64,000 nucleotides of DNA. Source: Leptasterias polaris. Lineage: Eukaryota; Echinodermata; Asteroidea; Forcipulatida; Asteriidae. The position numbers were made by a program, and so were the translations under genes. Below are positions 11,821 through 21,639 of the stretch, in pieces (positions within the stretch are counted from its first letter, which is position 1; every line of letters begins with the position of its first letter). The DNA lies in contig JAZGTN010000150.1 in assembly GCA_037783415.1 (NCBI GenBank), positions 1,364,001 through 1,428,000 of the forward strand, in the 5' to 3' direction. Under the pieces are notes generated by a model. It was not told the DNA's origin. It saw nothing but the letters and a program-made list of their open reading frames with translations, and made no database searches.

Positions 11821-12205
11821 TATGATTCTGTACCCACTATACGTCACGTGACCACCGCTGCTCGGAGTCGCCGATTGTGTCTATTGGTCGTCGAAGTTGC
11901 GAGATAATAATGGAAGAAAAAACACCCTTGTCACACGAAGTTGTGCTTCAGATGCTTGATTTCGAGACCTCACGCGCGCGTGAGGTCTCGAAATCAATTG
12001 AAATATTTTACTGAGAAATTACTTCTTTCTCAAAAACTACGTTACTTCAGAGGAAGCCATTTCTCACAATATTTTATACTACCTATCTTCAACGAGCAGA
12101 TCTCCATTGCTCGTTACCAAGTAAGTTTTTATGCTAACAATTATTTTGAGTAAAATACAGATAGTGTCCAGTGCCTTTAATTATCATGTATATAATTAAT
12201 TGTAG

Positions 12206-12530
12206 GGTGTCGTGGCCCAGTGAATAAGAGCACCAGATCCAAGCTCTGGTGTTTCTGATCAGCAGAGTGTGGGTTTGAATCTCGGTCTTGACACTTGTGT
12301 CCCTGAGCAAGACACTTAACTATAATTGCTCCTCTCCACCCAGGGGTAAAATGGGTTCTTGTGATTGATTTAGCTGAGTAGCGCATATATTGCAGCACAG
12401 GCTGTATACTCCCCAGGGAGCTGAGATGGTTTAAGGAATGAATTAAGGCCCAGTGACCAGGGGTAATAATGTTGGAGCGCTTTGAGAAGCCTGGTATAAA
12501 AACGGACTATTATTACTATTATTATAACAT
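12206..12530 (+). repeat. tRNA-derived SINE
   Basis: The head is tRNA-like, starting GGGTGTCGTGGCCCAGTG (A box region), with a B box GGTTTGAATCTC near 12270. The body shares CTTGTGTCC-TGAGCAAGA-ACTT-AC-ATAATTGCT with the SINE at 45.5 kb. The tail is an ATTATTATTACTATTATTAT run. It inserted 25 bp beyond the right end of the TTAA MITE. Confidence 0.75.
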
Positions 12531-13195
12531 ATCAATGAAGTTCAAGACAATCTTGCCTAAAAAGTCTAATTTATGAAGATTTATTCTACACACCTCCGTC
12601 CACGGTGCTGAATATAACTTGGCATCGGGAAGCATTATTTTTTAAGTTTATACATTTTGTACATAGCCTACAACCATCTACTTCATATATAGAAAAAAAA
12701 ATAAAGTCTATTGATCATCATTTATCTTTAAGACTGTAACCTCAAAAATTATAGTTTTATTTTCAGTTTTCTCCGTACCTTTTCTGTTTTATAATATTGT
12801 CTCAGCCCATACAAAGCTGTGTATGTTATGAAACCATCATGCGGTCATCTTTAAATCAGGAACTTACTGGTAAGACATTTATATATTGTTTAACTGTTAA
12901 GGAAAAGAGTTTTAAAAATAAATTGCATAACTACTGCAGTGACTGGAAATGACTTCTTATTTGGAGCTATAGAAATTATTCAAGACTCATAAAAACGTAA
13001 GAATCTTTGTCTTTTAAACAACTACACTATAGGGATAAAAAAAAAAAAAATTGGAAAAGGGAAGTTTTTGCAGCTTGGAAATCAACATAAAACACAAACA
13101 CCATGTGTTCTTAGATGTATGTGATCAATTACCCTAGCGTTTATAAAAACATCCAGTTAAATCAAATTGTAATAAATCCTTTTTTTCTAAAACTG
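12531..13195. other. Non-coding AT-rich stretch
   Basis: Short open frames only, a poly-A run near 13040, and no splice-bounded coding segment that I could recognise. Confidence 0.5.
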
Positions 13196-13199
13196 CAAT

Positions 13200-13512
13200 C
13201 CTGATTTTTAAAAACACTGTTTTTTAAAAACACTGTTTTTAAAAAACAGTAATCCATGTGTGTTCAACCAGCAGTCACCCATGTGTGGATACTGTTTTTT
13301 TAAAACAGCAATCCCTATGCTGTGAACATAAGACTAACCTATTTTTAAAAAACAGTGCGGATCCTGTTTTTTTAAAACAGTTACTGTTTTAATGCTGTTT
13401 GTTCCCTATTTTTTTACTGTTTGTGATCGTTCCAAATCCAATCGTTTAAAACATGTTTTAAAAAAACATGTTTCAAACAGGAATAAAACATGTTTTATTC
13501 CTGTTTTATTTC
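13200..13512. repeat. Array of CTGTTTT...AAAACAG palindromes
   Basis: At least seven CTGTTTTT or AAAAACAG units occur in alternating orientation, many as local hairpins (for example ACTGTTTTTAAAAAACAGT near 13232). They end in AAACATGTTTT and CCTGTTTTATTTCAG, which could also serve as a splice acceptor before the coding fragment at 13513. The same motifs occur at 0.85-1.0 kb. Confidence 0.55.
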
Positions 13513-13873
13513 AGTGAGGGCTACGACCTTCTTCGAGAAAGTGGCTTTCTGAAGCTGCCTCATCCCAACACTCTTCACCGGTACACACATTTTGGTGAAC
13601 CAACTGCAGGTCTAAACACAGATCTGGTTTTGAGGGTTGTAGATGATATCAATCTTCATTCACTTCCTGAACAGCAAAAAGAAGCCACACAGAAAGGAAA
13701 GAGAATGCGGTGGCATCCAGCTGTAATTCGATTCTGCATTGCGTTGCAGACTAAGCCAACAGCCACATATAATTTGCTCCGACGGACTGGTTTACTAAAA
13801 CTACCGCATCCAAACAAAGGGAATCTGGCAGTGTTGCTTCTCCCTTGTATCTTTCCTTGCTGTGTCCAGCAGG
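13513..13873 (+). pseudogene. P-element-like transposase fragment (target of the Kolobok insertion)
   Basis: The frame encodes EGYDLLRESGFLKLPHPNT, then a KGKRMRWHPAVIRFCIAL block, then a second copy of the first theme, ATYNLLRRTGLLKLPHPN. The Arg-Trp-His-Pro block and the leucine-rich 'LL-R-G-L-LPHP' helices match the HTH region seen in P-element/THAP9-like transposases. The first theme precedes the RWHP block as well as following it, so the segment may be rearranged. The frame continues open into the TTAA at 13874, where a 7.5-kb transposon is inserted, and stays open beyond it (21431-21491, donor GTAAG). The family call is moderate. Confidence 0.45.
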
Positions 13874-14187
13874 TTAAAGGGCCTATGCAATGCATTTTTT
13901 TATTAGTTAAAGTCATAAAGTAATCCTACCTGAACAAATATTTACCCATTAAACCTTTGGTTTCATCGTGTTTATGCCATTAAAAAAATAAAAAAATATT
14001 TTAGGGGTGCCCAGCACGCCCCGCCCATTCCCTCATTATCATAAGAATGTGTGACGTAGACTAGGGAGATCGGCTCACTTCCTGGTTCTACGTGTTGTGT
14101 GTCACACGCATACTGTACCGTGTGAAGTTTCTAAAAGTTTCTTCAGTTTGTCGCTGCTTCATCAAAAAAATAGGGCATTTATTCAGA

Positions 14188-17100
14188 ATGCCACCGACCT
14201 GTGTTGTTGCTGGTTGCAGCAACACCACTAAGGATGGTTTCAGTCTCCATCGTTTTCCCTCTGACCCAAAATTTCGAAGAATTTGGACGGCGAAAGTCAA
14301 GCTGACTCGGGCAAAGTGGTCAGGGCCAACCGAGCACTCGGTCATCTGTTCCGTGCATTTTGAGACCGCTTGTTTTGCTCGAAACCCCAACGATCAACAA
14401 CACTCTTTTGGGATAAAGTTCAAGGCGATGCTTCGTCCCGATGCTGTGCCAACAATATTTCTAACTAGTAAGAAAAGTGACCAGGTGGGTGAAAAAGAGA
14501 AGAGGAGGGGAGCATTTGCTAAACGAGAGAGACTCAGGGTAAGTTTTTTTTACATTCAATGCGTGCGTGCGTGTGTACGTGTCGTCGTTGTTGTTCTGTA
14601 CACATGTGCACATACATGTGCGTCTACAACCCCATGTACTTTGTACATGTACTCTGTACATACTTCCTTTGCATGTACATGTACAATTTATTAAACGTGT
14701 GTTGATGTTGACGGTGTCATGCAAACTTGCAAGGAGGAAGAACCCTCCATGGTGTGTGCGCATGGAGGTAGAATTACCTCCATGGTGTGTGAGAGCGGGT
14801 ATACTTTTATTTGTGCCTAAATCTTCTTTTAGTTCCATTTGTTGATAAAACATAATAAACCCTAAAACATAATAAAACAGACACTTTTTGAGACAGGTTT
14901 GGGGTAGAAAAAAATCTACGTACGATGGCACTTTTAATTTTTTTTTAATAAACAAATTGGAATGGGAATGGTAATGTATTCTGTCATCAATATTTTTATT
15001 TATTTGTATTTTAAATTAAGTCTGATCATGGTCTGATGAAAGCTCACTGATTATGAAGTTCATGCCAGTGCCAGTCTACCATATTTGAATTTGAAGACAC
15101 TGATTTTAATTTTGGTTGTACTTGTAGCAACCACAATTAAAAGCAGTGTGTTTACAATGGTAAAAAAGGTGCAGATGTTTTCACTACTCCTGACTCGGGC
15201 AACGAATGAAGCGCAAATTTTCACAGGCTTGTTTTTTCATGTATACATTGAATCACATAAAGTAAAAACGCCGAGTCATCAGCTTTACCAATCCTATTAT
15301 TTAACAATTACTTTTGTCTGAACTGTTGTTATAGGCAAACATATTTTTTTTACATTTTCATTATACTGTAGCATGAAGCAACTAATCAAGTTTGTTTTTC
15401 TCTGTATTTCTGTATTGTGGACAATAAACAAAAGCCAATAATTTAAACATGACACCTCTATTTGCTGTACTGATTACTAAAAAATATTTTTCATTTGTTT
15501 AATTGTTTGTTCACTGGCTATTCCTAACAGGTTCTGGAGGATGTTCTACCACAGAAAAAAACTAGAAGGGAGAGCAACCAAGTTGTAGAGACTGGTGACG
15601 CAGAAGAGCAAGCAGGATGCAGTAATTTCTGCATAGAAATCCCTGTGGACCAAGAGTGTACTACTGCTATTCCAAGTGCGGTGGTAAGTTCCTCAAATTA
15701 TAGCCCTGTCACACTACTGTTAAAACATTAGAAAGGAACCAATGATTAATCTTCTCGTTATTGTAGTATCTAAAAACATTAATTCAAAGCAACTGATGAT
15801 GGGAAAGATGCTTGAAAAAATAAAAAAGTATGTTGTTTAATGCCCTTCATTTTTTTTTCAATTTACATGTACAGAGTTCAAGACAATACACAGACGCTGC
15901 ATGTCAGACAGACCCTGTGAGAATTCAATGTGATAATATTTGTAAGTATTAAACTGCATGCAATTGTCTTGTCCATTTAAACATGTTCCACAGTAAATTA
16001 AATATTTACATACATTTTTTTTTCAAAGTTCATGATTGTTAACCAAACATTCATTTTTCTGATAGGTGTTGAAACAGGAATACAAGCTGCACCTGAAGTT
16101 AATGATGCTGCAATACTATGCAAGCTGTTGGATGATGCAAAGGTTGAGGATGTACCAATGGAGTCTCAAGACATTGAAGATGAAGAAATAGAAGACGAAC
16201 AACAGCGCGAAGATTCTCCAGACTACGAACCATCATCATCATCATCATCTTCATCATCTTCATCACCGCGTCGGGCCCAATCATTCAAAAAGTAAATAAT
16301 GAGAATTTATTGTAAAAAGCAACATCGTCAATATAAGTTTTATAAAATAAATAGGGGGTGGTCATAAGTTTAGGCACATTTAACCTTTTCCTTTGAAAGT
16401 GAGTGGGACCTACTTTTCCTACCTACAGTAATTGTGCTTTAAACAATTTTGTACCCTTATGTTTTATTTTTCTGCGTTTTGTCAACAGAAGGGGGAGAAG
16501 TCCTCGAACAGTGGAAACCACATCAGATGTTCATCCTCAAGATCATCCGAAATACATCGTCTTCGAGGGGGAGCTTTTGAAGCCGTTCAAGAAATGTTTT
16601 AAGTGCGGCTCCCGGAATGTTTCTATCACGAAACGTACCACGGGCACATTTATTTCAATATTCCAGAGATGTGGGGCCTGCAAATCGAAGGAAGCATCCT
16701 GGAATTCTCAGCCATGGCTCGGTGCGACTCCTGCAGGAAATCTGCTGCTGTCCTGTTTGCTGGTGCCGGCCCCTCACAGACCCTCCGAATGCTGACCAGC
16801 ATGGGTGTTGCATGTATTTCACTGCGAACATTTTTTCACCATCAGAAAACAAATCTGATGCCATCTGTGGAGTCAGTGTGGGCAGAGCACATCAGTGAGG
16901 TGAAACAACAACTGCAGCTTGCACGTCAGCCCCTGGTCATAGGCGGAGATGGACGAGCAGACAGTCCGGGTCACTCTGCCAAATATGGGAGTTACACTAC
17001 CATCGACTTAACCTCCAACAAGATTGTTGATATCCAGCTTGTACAGGTGAGTCTTTGATCCTAAGGAGTTATGTCGATGTACATGTGATTCACAGGAGAA

Positions 17101-19093
17101 ATGGTTATCACCAATTAATTCCAACACCATGTGGGCTTTGTGCTAACAAATATTCCATTTGTCTTTCTTTTGGCAACTAGTACAGATAGTTACTTATTCC
17201 TATGTGTTTTTATTTTCAGAGGATGTTTCTGTCCATTCATGCTTTGATTGACTCAAATTGAAAGTTTGTTAGTAATACTCCTCCAAGTAACTTCTTTCAT
17301 TTTGAATTTGTTTGTTAGTGTAATGAAGTGAAGAGCAGCTATCACATGGAGCTTGAAGGCTTTAAGCGAATGATGGAAACCCTCCGTGAAGCTGACCTCA
17401 CTGTCAAAAAGCTGGTTACTGACCGTCATCGATCATTGGCCAAATATGTGCGAGAGAATGAGCCAACAATTCTCCACATGTATGATGTCTGGCACATAGC
17501 AAAAGGTAGCAGAAGTTATGGATTTTGTGTTATAGCTGACCATAAATACTCATTTTGATGCCCTTAAAAAAAAGTGTGTTCTGAAAGTACAAGGTTTTTT
17601 GATAATAAGGGGGAAAATGCCAACAAATTGTCTGTGGACCAAAAGCATCTGTGCACAAAATTGTAAATAATTGTCTGATGCAACAATTCCTTTCTTTTTA
17701 TTAATAACAGTTATTGTAATGCTTTTACTTTGATGAGTATTTTAGACTTATGTTTATTTATGTTTTGTTTCCCCATTTTATTTTTTTAGGAATCAAGAAG
17801 AAGATTAATGTGGTGGCAAAGAAGAAAGGGTTTGAAAGCGTAGCAGAATGGAAACGATCAATCAATAACCATGTTTATTGGTGTGCATCTTCCACCAACG
17901 ATGCTGAGGAAGAACTGAGGCTAGCCAAGTGGACCTCAGTGTGCAACCACATCGTTGGGGTTCATAAAGGTCATTCTGTCCTCTATCCCAAGTGTGACCA
18001 TGGCCGTCTTGGGAGGCGAACAAAGAAATGGTTAAAGCCAGGTAACAAAAAATAAATTACACTTTATTGCTTCCTCCTGCGGGTTTTGAATGTACATGTA
18101 GGTGTTATGAATTCTCAAACAAAACAATTGTAACAAATCAGGTTTATTTTCTTTAAGGAACGGAGGCAACTACCCAGCTGACCACAATCCTGGAGAGTAC
18201 TTCTCTCAAGAATGACATTCGAAAAATGTCATCCACAGCACAGACTTCGTCCGTAGAGAGTTTTCACAGCCTGATCAACTTATTTGCGCCAAAGATGAAG
18301 GCCTTCTCATTTGAAGGCATGACTTGCAGGTGAGCCCAAAAAAGAGTGTTAAAATTGTTTAATTTATACGTCTGTGATTTTTTGAATTTAAAGAGGTGCT
18401 TTGTTTTGGGCACCTATTTTCATGGATTTGTTATTCCTTTTGTGTTGTTGAAAATTGTATAATTTTCATATTTGTTCAGGCTGCACATTGCGTGTCTACA
18501 CTACAATGAAAACAGCAACAGAAGCCAGGCTACCACTTTAGAGGGCGCTAAGATGTTTCACCTCAGTAAGCCGAAGTTTAAGCCAGGTGAAGCTACAGTA
18601 AAACCACTCAAAGAAGCCGCCTCCTTCGGTAAGGGTCTTTCTTCAGCAATTTTATCAAATTTATGTGCCAGGCCTTTATACATTTTTACCTGTTGTGTGT
18701 ATGCATACTGCCAAAATTATTTCTGGCTGTTGGACTATTTGAAAATTTTGAATAAAATTAATGGTAAATATTTAACTTCTGTTTACCCAATTTCTTTCTT
18801 ATTTGTATATTTCTTCAATGGGGGGTTTTCTGTTGCGCCAAGTGTGCAAAATGGAAGTTTTTTACTGCCAAAGACATTTTCTTGAGCAATTTTCAAGATG
18901 GTTGTAATGACTGTACCGTTTCTTGTACACAGGATATGTCAAGACTCTGTTTGGAGAGGCTATCCGTCGATGCTGTTTTGTTGTACCCAACACTGATGCT
19001 CCTGCCATACCCCCTGCCATGTCTAAGAAGTACACTTTTCCAGAGAAAGATGTTCTTATCTCAAGGCACAGGAGCAGATTTAATAAACTTTAA
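14188..19093 (+). CDS. THAP-domain DDE transposase, Kolobok-like, ten exons, one frameshift
   Basis: Exons: 14188-14538, 15531-15683, 15875-15941, 16066-16291, 16489-17046, 17319-17505, 17790-18041, 18158-18329, 18480-18628 and 18933-19093. All junctions are GT-AG with matching phases. Exon 1 is a THAP domain (MPPTCVVAGCSNTTKDGFSL, a Trp in RRIWTAKVK, CSVHF, AVPTIF). Exon 4 is acidic with a poly-Ser run. Exon 5 has Cys pairs (KCFKCGSRN, RCGACK), then GGDGRADSPGHSAKYG; exon 6 has VTDRHRSLAKY and HMYDVWHIAK; exon 8 has SSVESFHSL. I infer that these supply the Asp/Asp/Glu catalytic triad. The frame shifts once near 16745-16755 within a CTG run in exon 5. A second decayed copy lies at 53.4-56.3 kb. 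Confidence 0.75.
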
Positions 19094-19846
19094 CCTTTAA
19101 ACCCTGTGGGGAGTAGTCCATTAGAAAATCCACTATCGGAAAGTGTGGCGCCCAAAACTGGTGTTACAAAAACAACACCAAAATATTTGTGACACATAAT
19201 CCTTTAGTGTCTTGACTCTTATTTACTCAAGTTGTTTTGCTGTGTGTTGTTTACACGTTACAAAGGCTAGAAACAGGTGCATTGAGTATGTCAACCTTTT
19301 ATTTTACTATATCGGCTGGTTAGTGCAAAAGTAATCGATATAACAGCTTAACAAAAATTGAAGTAAATTGTTTTCTGTTGACCCATGAGTCCCAAGTATA
19401 GTGAAATTAATTATTGATAACTGAGGCATTCACATATCGAAAATTTATTGACTTTATTAAGTTACATACACCTAAAATTCCCACTTTTCTGTGGTACAGG
19501 TTGGCAATATGTGATTAATTGCTTTAATGGTTATGGAGGGACCCTTCTTATTACTGTGATGAAAAAATAAGACTGACATTAAAAAACACTAATGAAACAC
19601 TTATTTGAAGTTTTAAATTGTTTTAATACAAGAACAAGAACATAAACGAGTCAGCTTTCACGAAAGGAAAATAAAATAGTAGACTTTTTTATTTTGGTGT
19701 AGTACGCACTCCATTCAGTTCGGAAAGTTAAATCAAGTTATTTAGTTTAATCGCTCTGGTTGACTTTTCAGGGTTATTCATAGTTTTTTGCCCCAAGTTT
19801 TCTGTGAGGGGAAAAATACAAAAAGTGGGAATAATATCATGCCTGG
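19094..19846. other. Non-coding gap between the convergent Kolobok genes
   Basis: AT-rich sequence with no supported reading frame; it would hold the two facing 3' ends. AATAAA-type strings lie just after the transposase stop (19081-19086 overlaps the end of the frame). Confidence 0.5.
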
Positions 19847-21050
19847 TTATGTGTCAACAAATCCCTTGTACGCTTCATCATTTGTGGAGAACGTCTGTCG
19901 GATCTTGTTGACAGCACATGCAGGAAGAACAACTCGCACTTCCTTCCCAAGATAGCCCCAGCACCATCTAACAAGCTGCCTGTATGCAGTATGGCGATAT
20001 TTCCTGATGAAGAAAAGAAATGTAAATAAAGGACAATGTGAAAGTAATTGACAAATTAAATTGTATGTCTATTTCATTTAATTTTATAAAAAAAATTTAA
20101 ACGTCAGTCACAGATGCATATTACTAGGGGTCATTCATGATTTAACTTACTGGTTTTCTGTTCCCTCCTGGGCCTCTCCACCATACTGTTGCTTGTACTG
20201 ACGATATGCAGTATCCAGCACCCATCTATCCAAACAAACAGTTCTGAATCCTGGATGTTCCGTTATACAGTCAATATCCAGAATGAAAGACTCCGTCATC
20301 CTGAAAGTGGCATCTACTTCCTTACAGCACTTGCTCTCTCGAACGCTGGGCATTGGAGTGCACTTCTCACACTCACACCTGGAAATAATTTGTTTTAATG
20401 GAACAAGGTTTACCGATTTATCAAAATGCAAGTAAAGTGGACCGTGGAAGCCAAAAGACTGCATCCAAACTTGGTCTATTAATATTTGGTGCAAGCATTG
20501 AGTGGTGGTACAAAAGAAAACATCAATGACAATTTTTAGAATGATATCAGCACTTGAAATAGTCATGCAACGCTCTGTACTTCGTATGTGTTAAGTTAGC
20601 ATGGATGGTCACTAAGCAAGTTTTTTTGTTCTGCCTTCGATCGATTGAACTCGAAGTGCATGTTAAATAAATTCAAGGGTGATGTCTAATTAAATAACCA
20701 AAATGAACTAATTGTACATGTCATGAGTTATCTAGAGTATGGTTTGGTTTTCAGAATGTATGTCATGACATCATCAAATGTTTAATTGACTGCAACAAAA
20801 TTTGGAAAATATTTATGTATCGATAAACGTACCAGTTGGTGTTTCCAATTCTTGCAACATGCTCTTCGTCTTCCGAATCCGACTCGGATCTAGAGCCATC
20901 GTCGTCGCCTCTCTCTGGCTCGTACATGTATGGCCGAACCCCTAGCTCCTCATTTCTTTCATAGTCACTGTCAGCCTCACTACTTAAATCCGAAGAATTA
21001 CTCCCCGAAAATTCTTCATCTACTGCTGAAAATGATGAAGATTCGGCCAT
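19847..21050 (-). CDS. P2X7-ballast-domain-like protein (P2RX7_C type), 200 aa, transposon-borne
   Basis: Three minus-strand exons, 20833-21050, 20151-20378 and 19847-20003, join with matching phases (2 and 2) into 200 codons plus stop, with no break. Exon 1 is Ser/Asp/Glu-rich, contains RPYMYEPERGDDD and ends at IGNTNW. Exon 2 is Cys-rich: CECEKCTPMPSVRESKCC, then ITEHPGFRTVCLDRWVL and TAYRQYKQQYG. Exon 3 reads YRHTAYRQLVRWCWGYLG, VVLPACAVNKIRQTF and AYKGF. The order of Cys clusters, 'RH-AYR', 'LP-C-IR-F' and 'Y-GF' follows the C-terminal cytosolic ballast of vertebrate P2X7 receptors, which binds zinc and guanine nucleotide. There are no P2X membrane segments. It is convergent with the transposase. 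Its role for the transposon is unknown. Confidence 0.75.
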
Positions 21051-21430
21051 GTTCGTCTTTTTATATCACGTCCGTCGTAGTGATTGTAAATGTACAATGC
21101 GTTGTGTGTACTGTAGGAATTTCCGCGATCCGTGTGTGTGCATGTACGTAGCGCATCAGCTGCCACATTAGCATGGTACCCGCAACATATTCTTGGTACC
21201 AGACCATTCTGACTTGCTTATGAACGCTCCGCAGTCTACGTCACGAACAGCGCCCCCGCGCGGCGTAAAAATAAGGAATTTAATTAATAAAAATATTTAT
21301 TGCCAATTTGAAACATTTTACACTACTCACACAAATTTTTTTTTTTTTTAATTGTATACAGAAAGTATGAATAAACTTTAAAAAAATAATTTCTACCTTG
21401 TGAAAAATAAGTATTGCATAGGCCCTTTAA

Positions 21431-21628
21431 AGGAAAGACTATGCGAGCCAGTGTTGATGATGCAATGAAGTCATTTGTTGACTTACATCGGGTAAGATTA
21501 AGATCATACAGTTCTCGCTTTAATATCAGTCTGTTTTTTCAACACAAACAGGTGACTGGACTGTACTGCAGCACTTGTGATTTATGGTTCCTGCCCCCAA
21601 AACCATCATTTGGGGATTCTAATTTTGT
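21431..21628 (+). pseudogene. Continuation of the reading frame broken by the Kolobok insertion
   Basis: Just past the right TTAA the frame reads KGKTMRASVDDAMKSFVDLH up to a donor GTAAG near 21492. A candidate next exon from 21551 (acceptor AACAG) reads VTGLYCSTCDLWFLPPKPSF. This frame is continuous with 13513-13873 once the transposon and one TTAA are removed. I do not recognise the second exon beyond its Cys-x2-Cys pair. Confidence 0.4.
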
Positions 21629-21639
21629 ATGTTGACTGA

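Larger units (their letters stand above)
6167..11882. mobile_element. ISL2EU/IS4EU-type DNA transposon, 5.7 kb, AT target duplication
   Basis: The ends are inverted repeats beginning AGACACAATCGGCGAC on both strands, with a second shared block (GTCACGTGAC, then the sequence TATAGTGGGTA) just inside. AT dinucleotides at 6165-6166 and 11883-11884 flank it, and removing the element plus one AT leaves a continuous MITE. Two convergent genes lie inside: a SWIM/YqaJ nuclease (+) and a THAP-DDE_4 transposase (-). An AT duplication with these two proteins is what is known for ISL2EU (also called IS4EU) transposons. Both genes are damaged here, one by a 966-bp insertion and the other by a probable frameshift, so this copy is probably inactive. 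Confidence 0.8.
6062..12180. mobile_element. TTAA-flanked MITE split by a nested ISL2EU element
   Basis: The left end at 6062 reads TTAAAGACACTGGACACC. The right end at 12180, read on the other strand, is TTAAAGGCACTGGACAC. Without the inner insertion (6167-11882 plus one AT copy) the host element is about 400 bp. Its halves, 6062-6166 and 11883-12180, contain no gene. A related TTAA element at 61.1-61.5 kb shares the segment ACAAACCTGTGAAA, which supports one repeat family. The TTAA ends suggest mobilisation by a Kolobok- or piggyBac-type transposase. Confidence 0.75.
13874..21430. mobile_element. Kolobok-like DNA transposon, TTAA target duplication, two convergent genes
   Basis: TTAA at 13874-13877 and 21427-21430 flank terminal inverted repeats that begin AGGGCCTATGCAAT on both strands. 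The interior is 7549 bp. Inside are a ten-exon THAP-DDE transposase (14188-19093, +) and a three-exon P2X7-ballast-like gene (19847-21050, -). Both genes end toward the middle. Near each end lies an inverse GTGACGTAGACT/AGTCTACGTCAC motif (about 14050 and 21236), probably a sub-terminal transposase-binding or promoter element. TTAA duplication and a THAP transposase fit the Kolobok superfamily. The transposase carries a probable frameshift, so this copy may depend on others to move. Confidence 0.8.
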
